Source: Proteobacteria bacterium UBA981 | Lineage (GTDB): Bacteria; Pseudomonadota; Gammaproteobacteria; Ga0077536 | Reading direction: 5' to 3' | Length of the DNA: 30,511 bases | Assembly (NCBI GenBank): GCA_002292285.1 | Contig: DBBP01000025.1 | Span: forward strand, 1-30,511 | Translations under genes and position numbers: made by a program | Shown: in pieces, positions 1-7,531 of the stretch | How positions within the stretch are numbered: the stretch's first letter is position 1 | How the letters are laid out: each line of letters begins with the position of its first letter | Notes under the pieces: generated by a model | The model's database searches: none | Seen by the model: only the letters and a program-made list of their open reading frames with translations | Told to the model about the DNA's origin: nothing

Positions 1-24
1 GCATTTACATTGTGAATCCAAGCC

Positions 25-122
25 CCCTAACTGGTCGATCGAGTCCGGCGCTTGAGCGCTTCTTCACCTGCGCTGCCGCTCCGGTCAGTGGCCGTCACAC
101 CCGGCGCAACAGAGCGTTAGGT
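25..122 (+). repeat. attC-like integron recombination site A
   Basis: The left core ccctaac (25-31) and right core gttaggt (116-122) are inverted copies of each other with one mismatch, and the right core fits GTTRRRY. The interior is an imperfect palindrome that shares blocks with the sites at 668 and 2227: a cggcgcttga-like block near the left, a gctccttcacc-like block in the middle and a gtcgccgtcaa-like block on the right. All three sites are exactly 98 nt from core to core. A TAA at 28-30 in the left core would end the gene of the preceding cassette, as is usual in cassette arrays. Recombination would occur after the G at 116. Confidence 0.8.
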
Positions 123-137
123 CGCTGGAGCGGGTTA

Positions 138-608
138 ATGAACTGGGATGCAATCAGCGCCGTAGCGGAGGTAGTCGGACTGGCTGCTGTCGTTATCTCC
201 GTCGTGTATCTGGCGCTACAGATCCGACAGCAAACGAGCGAGATAAGGACGGCGGCCATTCACAAAGTCACACAGAATTTCACCGATAGCGTCACCCCGT
301 ATCTCGACCCGCAAGTATCAGATCTATGGGCCAGAGGAACGAAGGATTTTGATGGGCTAACCGAAGGCGAGCGGATCCAGATGATATCGGTATTCACCAT
401 CAACCTACGGTCATTCCACGATGCGTTCTACCAAGCTGAGGCTGGTCGATTAGACGCGGGCGTCTGGGAAGGGATAGTTAACTTTTAGGGATCTGTGCTG
501 TCCACGCCCGGCGCAACCCGAATATGGGAGCTGCGAAGACGAACATTCAGCGTCCGGTTCCAAAGATTCATTGACGAGATAGAGCGCTCCCCCTACATCA
601 CGGGCTAG
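138..608 (+). pseudogene. Cassette gene 1: small membrane-anchored protein, interrupted by in-frame TAG
   Basis: The ATG at 138 lies 15 bases after attC A. The frame starts MNWDAISAVAEVVG and has one hydrophobic N-terminal segment (residues about 5-30) ending in YLALQIRQ, then a soluble part. A TAG at 486-488 stops translation after 116 residues. The same frame continues for 39 sense codons after it to a TAG at 606-608, and this part (TPGATRIWELRRRTF, then RFQRFIDEIE) looks like a natural C-terminus. The next cassette protein (805-1314) is a homologue and continues through the equivalent region. TAG differs by one base from TGG. I read this as a nonsense mutation in a cassette gene; the function of the family is not known to me. 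Read-through or a base error are the alternatives. Confidence 0.7.
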
Positions 609-667
609 GCATTCGTCCATCGACTAGACTACCCAGGTAGGTCATTTCGCAGTGATTCCAAACCGCA

Positions 668-765
668 ACCTAACACGGCGCTCGAGTCCTATGCTTGACT
701 GCTCCTTCTCTTCGTTACGGTTCCGGTCGGTCGCCGTCAAGGCCCAGCTGAGCGTCGCGTAACAT
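668..765 (+). repeat. attC-like integron recombination site B
   Basis: The left core acctaac (668-674) is a perfect match to the core of the other sites. The right end is gtaacat (759-765), which departs from GTTRRRY, so the site may be weak or decayed. The interior matches sites A and D in order (ggcgctcgagtcc, then gcttgactgctccttc, then ggtcgccgtcaag). The length is 98 nt, identical to sites A and D. It closes the cassette that carries gene 1. Confidence 0.75.
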
Positions 766-804
766 TTCTTGATGAGAAAACTGAAACCTGTGGGTAGATA
801 ACCA

Positions 805-1314
805 ATGAATTGGGGTGCTATCGGTGCAATGGGCGAAATTATTGGTGCAATCGCTGTTCTTGCAACCTTAATCTATTTGGCTCGTCAAGTTCGCCAATCT
901 AACAGCATAGCGATTGCTTCGGCTGAAATTGCGTTGAGAGAAGCGGCTAACGGAATATATAAAGGCATAACTGATAATCCGGAATACGCATCATTGGTGG
1001 CGAAGTTGGCCGCGGATGCTTCTGACTTTAGCCCTGGAGAGGAACAACAAGCTATTGCATTCGTAGGCCTAAACATAAATCTTTGGTCCGCGGTAACAAG
1101 AGCTCACAGCCAGGGGCTTATAACTAACTACACATTCAATAATTATCTAACGGATGTAGCTGCGACATTGAATATGTATCCCGGCAGTGCGAGATTCTTC
1201 AAACGACAAATTGAACACTACGAAATTACTACTGGCACAGCTCTTATATTCGATCGACTACCCGAGGCACTATCTGATCGTGGGCACCGGAATCAGGATG
1301 CGGCCGGAAAATAA
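805..1314 (+). CDS. Cassette gene 2: small membrane-anchored protein of unknown function
   Basis: This 169-residue protein starts MNWGAIGAMGEIIG with a hydrophobic N-terminal helix (residues about 7-27) followed by YLARQVRQSN. It is a paralogue of the gene at 138-608: both share the pattern MNW-AI-A--E--G--AV----YLA-Q-RQ. The rest looks like a soluble helical domain on one side of the membrane. The gene begins 39 bases after attC B, which fits a cassette gene reading toward the next attC. Its base composition is visibly more AT-rich than that of the chromosomal genes further right, as expected for cassettes of foreign origin. This N-terminal pattern recurs in uncharacterised marine bacterial proteins. 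I cannot assign a function, and no recognisable attC follows it directly. Confidence 0.75.
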   Translation: MNWGAIGAMGEIIGAIAVLATLIYLARQVRQSNSIAIASAEIALREAANGIYKGITDNPEYASLVAKLAADASDFSPGEEQQAIAFVGLNINLWSAVTRAHSQGLITNYTFNNYLTDVAATLNMYPGSARFFKRQIEHYEITTGTALIFDRLPEALSDRGHRNQDAAGK

Positions 1315-1459
1315 CCAGCGCGTAAAGCATACTCCGGCTTGCTGGGCCTCTTTCGGACGCGCTAACGTGCGTGGTTTACGCGAACGTACTGTTTCTGAGT
1401 TGCCCACGGAGAATAGACACCCTAATGCATCAGATTAAGATGCAAGCCGAGTTGTCAGC
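1315..1459. other. Non-coding junction between cassette gene 2 and IS3 remnant
   Basis: No convincing gene is seen here. The stretch contains an 8-base inverted pair, cgcgtaaa (1320-1327) and tttacgcg (1375-1382), but no clear attC cores. The attC that should end cassette 2 may have been lost when the IS remnant arrived. Confidence 0.4.
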
Positions 1460-1724
1460 ATGCCGAAGAAGAAAACCCAAGCGTATCCCGACGCATTTCG
1501 TTGCGAGCCGGCGCAGCTAACAGACGAACCTGGCAGCAGGGTGACCGACCTTGCCAAGGAACTTGGGACTCATGTCGGCCAGATCTACAACTGGCGCTCG
1601 CAATTCAATAGATTATCGAAAAGCCAATTTAAGGTCGTTGATGGCGTTGACCGTGCGAAGGCTGAGAGTGCGGAAATCCGTAGACTGAAGAAGCGGGCCC
1701 CCGTGCTGGCGCAGGCGCGTGTTC
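1460..1724 (+). pseudogene. Truncated IS3-family transposase OrfA
   Basis: The frame opens MPKKKTQAYPDAF and contains a helix-turn-helix of the IS3 OrfA type: VTDLAKELGTHVGQIYNWRSQF at about residues 29-50, with the typical Y-NWR end. The charged run AEIRRLKKR (about 71-79) is where the leucine-zipper part of OrfA normally starts. After that the match ends, and from about 1725 the DNA is the right half of an attC site, through which the frame runs on by chance to 1798. No OrfB (DDE catalytic subunit) is present. This is a dead fragment of an insertion sequence left inside the array. Confidence 0.7.
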
Positions 1725-1789
1725 ACCCTTTTCGCTTAGTTGCCGCTCCGTTTGGTCGCCGTCAAGCGCGGCTCAGCTTTGCGTTAAGT
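1725..1789 (+). repeat. Half attC-like site C (left part lost)
   Basis: The right core gttaagt (1783-1789) fits GTTRRRY, and the preceding ggtcgccgtcaag block and gctcagc segment match sites A, B and D. Counting back 98 nt from the end reaches 1692, where there is no left core, only sequence of the IS3 OrfA remnant. The left part has therefore been replaced or deleted. Such a site probably cannot fold into the full single-strand hairpin needed for recombination. Confidence 0.7.
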
Positions 1790-1794
1790 GCATT

Positions 1795-2232
1795 GTGAAT
1801 ATCCTCGGCGCTATTAGATCCGCGCTGAAACCCCCGCTGTTTGCAGCAGGGGCGTTCACGATTTCCGAGTCGGTTCAACTGATGCACAGACCGGACTCGA
1901 TCTATATCCCCATAATTGTTGAAGCACCGATTTTTATTCTTGGATACATGGCGTTCGCAATTGTTAGTCTGTTTTGCGTCGCTCCACTGTGCCATTTCTT
2001 GTTTTCGAAGGGTGGAGGTATTGGGAGCGGGCTGTTGTTCGCGGCAGCCATCGCTTTGGGCGGAACGTTCGCTGTGTATGCGGTGGAGCTGTTCGGGCAT
2101 AAAGCGTCCATCTTCCATCGCGCGTATATCTTCGGTTCGTTGATTCCCTTGTTTGTGTTGGCCGCCACATCAATCTATTTTCAAAAGCGCCATGGGGAAA
2201 CGGAGGGGCCAGACGACACAACGAACACCTAA
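1795..2232 (+). CDS. Cassette gene 3: four-helix integral membrane protein, unknown function
   Basis: The 145-residue protein starts at a GTG only five bases after the right core of attC C and ends at TAA 2230-2232, inside the left core of attC D. This tight fit between two sites is typical of a cassette gene. It has about four hydrophobic segments (roughly residues 13-25, 39-66, 76-99 and 108-128) and short polar ends, with a charged tail QKRHGETEGPDD. No catalytic motif is visible. There is no obvious Shine-Dalgarno because the start abuts the attC, so expression would depend on upstream transcription. The family is not recognised. Confidence 0.7.
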   Translation: MNILGAIRSALKPPLFAAGAFTISESVQLMHRPDSIYIPIIVEAPIFILGYMAFAIVSLFCVAPLCHFLFSKGGGIGSGLLFAAAIALGGTFAVYAVELFGHKASIFHRAYIFGSLIPLFVLAATSIYFQKRHGETEGPDDTTNT

Positions 2233-2324
2233 CAAAACTGCCGAATCCGGCGCTTGATTGCTCCTTCACCTACGGTGCCGCTCAAATCAGTCGCCGACAA
2301 GGGCGGCTTAACGTAGCGTTCGGT
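2227..2324 (+). repeat. attC-like integron recombination site D
   Basis: The left core is acctaac (2227-2233) and the right end gttcggt (2318-2324), one base away from GTTRRRY. The interior ccggcgcttga, gctccttcacc and gtcgcc blocks match sites A and B. It is again exactly 98 nt. The stop codon of cassette gene 3 lies in its left core. Confidence 0.78.
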
Positions 2325-2456
2325 GTCTGAAGATGCAGAATCCTTAGGAGAAGGCGTCATGTTTATCTAGCCATTTCCTGGAACGTGGAATGCGGAAAAT
2401 AGACCTGAGACCCTTACTCGCACCGGCTTAAGGCCCCATAAGCTTAAGAGAGAACC

Positions 2457-2666
2457 ATGATGGATTTTTTTGAGTTCTTCGCAATGATGCTCGCGCTGTA
2501 TGCCACGTGGGGTTTGATTTCAGGAGAGGTTGGCGGCAAATCGGGGGCCCATTGGCGAACCTACACGCGAGCGGAATCACCTTTCTACTATTGGTCAGCC
2601 ATCGTTTGCTATTACACGCTCGCCTTTTTTGTCTTCGTAATAATGCCAGCGCTCAAAGCGGCATAA
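2457..2666 (+). CDS. Cassette gene 4: 69-residue membrane protein, unknown function
   Basis: This short protein begins with two adjacent ATG codons (2457 and 2460), preceded by a purine-rich aagagagaacc that can serve as ribosome binding site. It has two hydrophobic segments, FFEFFAMMLALYATWGLI near the N-terminus and YYWSAIVCYYTLAFFVFVIM near the C-terminus, joined by a polar loop with GGKSGAHWR. It lies 132 bases after attC D, in the same direction as the other cassettes. No attC is seen directly after it, so it may be the last cassette or its attC may be lost. The product is probably a small inner-membrane protein; the family is not recognised. Confidence 0.6.
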   Translation: MMDFFEFFAMMLALYATWGLISGEVGGKSGAHWRTYTRAESPFYYWSAIVCYYTLAFFVFVIMPALKAA

Positions 2667-2698
2667 GGGCCGCAGCCACACTAACAAGACACTTTTGG

Positions 2699-3874
2699 CT
2701 ATTCAAAGAGATTGTGTTCGGGCCAGTCCGATATACCGTTAGACGCCTGCCATAGCCGGTTGCTGATGTCGTCGAGCGTGGCGTCTCCAGCGCTCGGCCG
2801 GCCATTAAATAATACCGCCCACGTCGTGGCGGTGCCGGTATTAACCACCAAGGCGAGGGACCCAGGGAGACTGCCCCCGTGTGACCAGCTCGCGCTTTTG
2901 CCGGAACGAAAAATGCCAACACCGAGACCGTACCATGCGTCAGATGCATGGTTGCCCGCTTGCTTCCCGGCCATTACTGGCGGCGCAAGTAGTTTGGTGA
3001 GTGAGTCGAGCAATATTTGATCCGGCGGTTGAGGGTTGCCGTCTATTGATGTCATGAACTTGGCTAAATCAACCACCGAGGCCAGCCAACCACCATGGGC
3101 ATCCATGGATTCGATGTTGAAGCCGTGTGCGTCTTCGTTGTGGCCGGGGTAATAAGTCACTTCGTTGCTGGTTTTACGCTCGGCGCCACGTACCGCGAGA
3201 CGCATGGCGCTTATGTTGGCCGGCTCAAGCACTTGTTGGCGAACATAATCGTAGTAGGTCTCCCCAGTAAGCTGTTCAATAATCCGTCCCAGTAGATGGA
3301 ACCCGAAATTCGAGTAGGCGTAGCGTGTTCCCGGCGCATAGTCGAGCTGGCGCTGAAACATAGTATTGATAAGGCGTACGTGGGGTTGGCTGTAAGCATT
3401 CAGAGGGCTAAACATCACATCGCCAGAAACCTCCCGATCCCAGCCGGCCGTGTGTTGCAACAGGTCGCGCACCCGAATATCCCATAAGCGTGGATCGCTA
3501 TCCGCAAACCCGATATCCGGCATCGTGAGCAAATGCGCCACGGCTTGATCGTCCAACCCGATTTTGCCGGCTTCCATAAGGTGTATGACCGCAACTGCCG
3601 TGATGGGTTTAGATACGCTGGCGATGCGAAACATGGACTGCGGCGTCACCGGAATCTTTTTCTCGACGTCAGCAAATCCGTAACCGCGCGCCAACACCAA
3701 GCGTCCGTTGTGAGTGACGGCAAGAGCGCCACCAGGAATCTTCCAACGTGACAGGATGTTGAGCATCGCCTTATCGAATGCGCCAAGCTCGCTACTCACT
3801 GCCCCGGTATCGGCGGACGCCGTCGTTGCGATAGCGAACAACCCCACCAGAAAAAACATCTGTATTGGACGCAT
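2699..3874 (-). CDS. Serine beta-lactamase-family hydrolase (class C / DD-peptidase fold), exported
   Basis: The 391-residue product has a signal peptide (residues 1-21, ending ATTASA) and the beta-lactamase/transpeptidase fold. The catalytic motifs are SVSK at 86-89 (nucleophile Ser and Lys), YSN at 187-189 (the Y-x-N motif) and HGG at 332-334, which replaces KTG as in esterases and D-aminopeptidases of this family. It probably acts in the periplasm on an ester, amide or peptide; a true beta-lactam resistance role is not implied. An upstream in-frame ATG at 4051 would bury the signal peptide behind 59 poorly coding residues, so the start at 3874 is preferred. It points against the cassette array and lies between attC D and the attC-like site at 4376, so it could be a reversed cassette or the chromosomal flank. 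Confidence 0.88.
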   Translation of the reverse strand: MRPIQMFFLVGLFAIATTASADTGAVSSELGAFDKAMLNILSRWKIPGGALAVTHNGRLVLARGYGFADVEKKIPVTPQSMFRIASVSKPITAVAVIHLMEAGKIGLDDQAVAHLLTMPDIGFADSDPRLWDIRVRDLLQHTAGWDREVSGDVMFSPLNAYSQPHVRLINTMFQRQLDYAPGTRYAYSNFGFHLLGRIIEQLTGETYYDYVRQQVLEPANISAMRLAVRGAERKTSNEVTYYPGHNEDAHGFNIESMDAHGGWLASVVDLAKFMTSIDGNPQPPDQILLDSLTKLLAPPVMAGKQAGNHASDAWYGLGVGIFRSGKSASWSHGGSLPGSLALVVNTGTATTWAVLFNGRPSAGDATLDDISNRLWQASNGISDWPEHNLFE

Positions 3875-4375
3875 CGTATTGAAATTAAAATTGCGACAGA
3901 GAGTAATCAGAAGCGGTGTTGAAAATATTCCGGACCGGTGGCGATCAGGCGCGTAACCACCATAGCAATAATAGGACATGCAATTCGCTGTCCTCGTAGT
4001 AGAGTTATCTTGTGGAGTCACATCATCCGAACTAAGAATCACACAAACCACGCTTCATTTTGAGCGCACCAGCAAGACCGGGAAAGCTTATCCCTCGGAA
4101 GCTCAGGTTCAAATGCAGCGGGCGCACCGTTCGGGACGAGAAATACCTGCACGAAAAATCAGGCCGAAACGACCCCAGTCCTTGTTAGTCGGGTTCCCGG
4201 TCTGAATCGTGCTGTCTTAATCCGGGTCGCTATGACGGCTCTGAACGAGATGACTACGTTCAGGTAAATCATATTAAAGACCGTGGCGAATCCTATTCAG
4301 GCTTCGCGACACTTGTTCGAGCATCCTAACCAGAAGAGCGTCGCAGAGATGCCTATAGACTGCGAAAAAGTCTTT
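3875..4375. other. Intergenic, no gene recognised
   Basis: About 500 bases upstream of the serine hydrolase gene. Short open frames here have no recognisable features. The stretch presumably contains the hydrolase promoter. I see no reliable regulatory motif. Confidence 0.4.
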
Positions 4376-4441
4376 ACCTAACAAGGTGCCCGAGGCCGAC
4401 GCTTCCGGGTAATTAACTGATCCTGGCGCGAAGCGTTATGT
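4376..4441 (+). repeat. Possible short attC-like site (66 nt)
   Basis: The left core acctaac (4376-4382) is followed by aagg, a common left-end context of attC sites. The right end gttatgt (4435-4441) pairs with the left core except for one base, but breaks GTTRRRY at one position. The interior is only weakly self-complementary, and the length differs from the 98-nt sites. If real, it is a site of another lineage and may mark the end of the array just before the PEP-CTERM gene. Confidence 0.4.
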
Positions 4442-4446
4442 TTGTT

Positions 4447-5094
4447 TCAAGCGCGGCGCGCGCGCACCCCCGCTGCGAATCCGAGCAACAGCAGCGACAG
4501 CGACGCCGGTTCCGGTACAACGCCTGTGACGATGTTGTCGATGCCGGTATTAAGAGATGCACCACCGCCGGAATCGAAGCGCACCCGACCGATGACTTCA
4601 TTCGCAGTTACACCGAAAAACCCTACGACATTAGCAGCGTGACTGATTTGGTAGGCGCCGAGCAATGTGTCGTTCAAGTCGAAAACCGAAACCATTTCGC
4701 CGGGCGAAATACTGTTTACATAGGTGTCGAAACCGAACGCACTGGTCGGGTTTTTGAAAAAGATATCAAACACGTCAGCACCGTTGCCAGTCAAAACTTT
4801 GGTGTTGGCGGTAAACGACGGCGATGCGTCAGGGCCGAAATTGGTCTGCCCATCAGGCGCGATGAACAGCTCGTTAGAGCCGACCACGACATTCTCGATT
4901 CGTACTTGGGCGAGATCGAGCAACTGCCCGCGCTTGCCGGTCGCCTGCGCTTCAAAATCTTCAACGACCTGGTTTTGAGAGGTCGCTGCTTTAAAACTTG
5001 AAAAATCGCTAAAGGTGGCAATTATCCCTGCGCTGGCCGAACCAACCCAAAATACCGTGCTGAGTGCGCTAAGCGCAATGAGCCGCAATGGCAT
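4447..5094 (-). CDS. PEP-CTERM sorting-domain exported protein 1
   Basis: The 215-residue protein has an N-terminal signal peptide (to about residue 22, SASA). It ends in a classic PEP-CTERM tail: VPEPASLSLLLLGFAAG then the basic cluster VRARRA. Such tails are cut and processed by exosortase (EpsH-type) enzymes, and the proteins are delivered to the cell surface or the exopolysaccharide matrix. The middle part is beta-rich, with a pattern (VVEDFEAQATGKRG, TSAFGFDTYV) common in PEP-CTERM extracellular domains. A good ribosome binding site (agggg, 8 bases before ATG) supports the start. No exosortase gene is in the window. The exact role is unknown. Confidence 0.88.
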   Translation of the reverse strand: MPLRLIALSALSTVFWVGSASAGIIATFSDFSSFKAATSQNQVVEDFEAQATGKRGQLLDLAQVRIENVVVGSNELFIAPDGQTNFGPDASPSFTANTKVLTGNGADVFDIFFKNPTSAFGFDTYVNSISPGEMVSVFDLNDTLLGAYQISHAANVVGFFGVTANEVIGRVRFDSGGGASLNTGIDNIVTGVVPEPASLSLLLLGFAAGVRARRA

Positions 5095-5484
5095 GTCGTT
5101 ATCCCCTGTTCGTCTTATATGAAATGAGATTCGTTTTCTTCTGTGTAGCGCACGGGGCGGCTACTTATTCTAGTCATTCATTTTTTCACATAAACGATGA
5201 ACACGGCCGCGACGATTTGTAAAAGATTGTTAGCTATTTCATCTACAGCGAAGCAAGGAATACGATGATTGAGCCGGCCTGTTTGATTCTTATCCTTACT
5301 GTCCTCCTCCGCTCGACCCGTCTTTGGCCGACACAAAACTGCCAGCCAGCGTCGCTACACCTGAATGGAATGGCGCAACCGCATCGACCGGTTCACGGTG
5401 TGAAAATTGGGTGGTGGCCCTGACTCGCACGCACTAGATGTGGATGTGGCGTACCTTCTTGGCTCATCCACTTGATGGGGAGGC
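5095..5484. other. Intergenic between the two PEP-CTERM genes
   Basis: About 390 bases with no supported gene. It should hold the promoter of the 4447-5094 gene and the 3' end of the next minus-strand transcript. An AT-rich patch lies at about 5165-5240. No clear terminator hairpin is seen. Confidence 0.4.
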
Positions 5485-6264
5485 CTACAGGTTTGTTCGG
5501 AAGAATCGTCTATGCATGCGAAATCCTGCGAGTCCGGTGAAAAGCATGATCAACGACGAAGGTTCCGGAACACGGGTAGCACCGAATATATTGCCGCTGA
5601 GTGACAAGTGGTCGACAACCAACCCAGCGTTCGCGGTGTCGATGGGCGAATAGTTGAAACGGATCGCCACAGAGGTGAGATCCGCTCGTGAACTGAAACT
5701 GTTGAATTGAGGTGTTCCCCAACCGGATGTGCCCTCATTCACCGTAATAAACCCGGTGCTTCCTCCGGCTCGGCCCCAAATTGACGTGGCTCCCGAGGGG
5801 GTTGCGCCGTTGGGCGCGAAAGATATGCCTTGATTGTGGCCGTTGGGTCCAAACGAACCGGTTACCGCTTCGAATTCGGTGATTTGGAAAGTAACACCGA
5901 TTGCCGCGGTCAACACCACTTCAAAGTAGTTGCTAAAAGAACCGCTCCAGCCACCGGTGGTGCCTGCGTAAGCTCCTCCAGAAGGCAAATGGCTAGTTCC
6001 GAAGCCATAAGCTGACGTCACATTGCCCTGGAATAGGGCGAGGTCGGATCCCGTTATTCCAGGTCCCATCAGATCAGGCCCGGGCGTGGCGTTGGCAACG
6101 TTCGGTCCGAATGAGTATCGCGCTATGGGAACAGCTAGAGCCGAATTTACCAGGCAACAGCAAGCCAGAACCGCGCCTACTTGGGCCTTTGATAGGTTGC
6201 GCAAGAATAGTCGTACTGGCGAGGCGATGAATCGAGCGATCGACGGTGAGTGCGAACAGGCCAT
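5485..6264 (-). CDS. PEP-CTERM sorting-domain exported protein 2
   Basis: The 259-residue protein has a long basic n-region and a signal-peptide core (VGAVLACCCLVNSALA), then a glycine/serine-rich beta-type domain. It ends in a PEP-CTERM tail: VPEPSSLIMLFTGLAGF and a basic end RMHRRFF. It is expected to be exported and processed by an exosortase. The ATG at 6264 has a good ribosome binding site (ggag, 6 bases upstream). A second in-frame ATG at 6339 also has one (aggag, 7 bases upstream) and would add 25 residues, so two starts are possible. The gene is divergent from the LuxR-type regulator at 6537, which could control it. Substrate or partner is unknown. Confidence 0.86.
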   Translation of the reverse strand: MACSHSPSIARFIASPVRLFLRNLSKAQVGAVLACCCLVNSALAVPIARYSFGPNVANATPGPDLMGPGITGSDLALFQGNVTSAYGFGTSHLPSGGAYAGTTGGWSGSFSNYFEVVLTAAIGVTFQITEFEAVTGSFGPNGHNQGISFAPNGATPSGATSIWGRAGGSTGFITVNEGTSGWGTPQFNSFSSRADLTSVAIRFNYSPIDTANAGLVVDHLSLSGNIFGATRVPEPSSLIMLFTGLAGFRMHRRFFRTNL

Positions 6265-6536
6265 GGTTTTCTCCTGGCGAGGCAACGTAGATGTCGCGAC
6301 GCGATACGCAATCTTTTCGTGACGAAGGCGATAAGTCATGACACGTCTCCTGTACTACTTAGAGTAGGTGCCGCGCAGATTTTCGTGCGACTAGTTCGCA
6401 ACGCGTCCGCGGCTCGTTTAGGTGCGGTAGTTCGGTATTGAAGCTATCAGCTCGGTCGATTCCGGCTATCGGCCAAACGGCCCAATATGGCGTCGTCCGA
6501 TTGCCGTGCACGAAAACAATTGTTATATGTAGCGCT

Positions 6537-7361
6537 ATGAGCAGGCTGACGAGCGCGGATTCAAAACGCCTCTCCGTAGTTCTACTTGAGATTTACGGCG
6601 CCGAGGGCGTGGAAGATTTCCGCTCACGTGCGCTAAAAGTAGTGCGCGGACAGTTCGGCGGCGAATTGTGCTGCCACAACGAGATCAACCTCGCCAACGG
6701 GGACTCCCTCAGCGCCCTGAGCGAGCCTATCGAGGAATTCGCGGTGTTACGCCCGCGCTTCTTTGACCACGTTGAACAACATCCGTCCATCCAGCACCAC
6801 CTGCTCGCGGAAGGCCGCGATACCCGGGCGGTGAAGACCAGTGATTTTGTCGGCCAACGCCGGTGGCGAAACTCAGGGCTCTACAGTGAGTTTTATCGCC
6901 CGCTCGCCGATGTGCGTTACCAATTGACCATCGGCCAGAGGCTCGAAGACTGGCTTGTGTTCTTCGCCATCAGCCGCCGTCACCGAGATTTCTCCGAGCA
7001 AGAACGGGCGCTTCTAACAATGTTGCGGCCGCACTTCGTACAGGCCTATCGCAATGCGAAGTGCCGCACCGAGCTCGACACGTTGCGAATCGGCAAGGCC
7101 GACGGCAGTAGCCGACCCGCCGGCGACGCTGCCGTATTTGCGCTGATGCGGCGGTTCGAACTCAGCCGCCGCGAGGCTGATGTGTTGGTGCAATTAGCAG
7201 AAGGCAAAACCAATATCGAAATCTCAGAGACTTTGAGTATCAGTGTCTCGACAGTTAAAACGCGACTGGAAAATATCTACTACAAACTAAACGTCAACAC
7301 CCGCACCGCTGCGGCTTTGCGCGCTTTGAAAGAATCGGTGGCGGAACTTCAGACTCGATGA
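6537..7361 (+). CDS. LuxR-type helix-turn-helix transcriptional regulator
   Basis: The 274-residue protein has a C-terminal GerE/LuxR DNA-binding domain at about residues 209-258: LSRREADVLVQLAEGKTN, then ISETLSISVSTVKTRL and the recognition-helix end YYKLNVNTRTAA. The N-terminal 190 residues resemble an uncharacterised GAF-like sensory region and contain no acyl-homoserine-lactone signature that I can identify. The chosen start (MSRLTSADS) removes 33 unlikely residues that an ATG at 6438 would add; its ribosome binding site is weak. It is transcribed away from the PEP-CTERM gene at 5485-6264, so control of that gene or autoregulation from the shared 270-base region is plausible but not shown. 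Confidence 0.88.
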   Translation: MSRLTSADSKRLSVVLLEIYGAEGVEDFRSRALKVVRGQFGGELCCHNEINLANGDSLSALSEPIEEFAVLRPRFFDHVEQHPSIQHHLLAEGRDTRAVKTSDFVGQRRWRNSGLYSEFYRPLADVRYQLTIGQRLEDWLVFFAISRRHRDFSEQERALLTMLRPHFVQAYRNAKCRTELDTLRIGKADGSSRPAGDAAVFALMRRFELSRREADVLVQLAEGKTNIEISETLSISVSTVKTRLENIYYKLNVNTRTAAALRALKESVAELQTR

Positions 7362-7531
7362 GCGCTCAGCTATAGCGACAACGCCGTCGGATTCATTTGG
7401 TGGCGTCGGCGAGTCTGTAAAAAATCCGGAGAGATTTGTCCCAAGATGCTAAGCCAATCGCGGGCCGGCGTTGCGACGTTTCATAGTCGGATTCGCGCTA
7501 ATAAACTGGCTCGAAAACCGCAGCCATTACG

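Noticed and set aside
486..488. TAG read as pyrrolysine or another reassignment
   Set aside because: TAG ends several intact genes in this window, so reassignment is unlikely.
2677..2744. cactaac and gttagac as a further attC site after cassette 4
   Set aside because: The right core lies inside the coding region of the serine hydrolase and the interior is not self-complementary, so the match is chance.
4438..5001. Long plus-strand frame opposite PEP-CTERM gene 1
   Set aside because: The minus strand has a signal peptide, a PEP-CTERM tail and a good ribosome binding site, so the plus frame is an antisense shadow.
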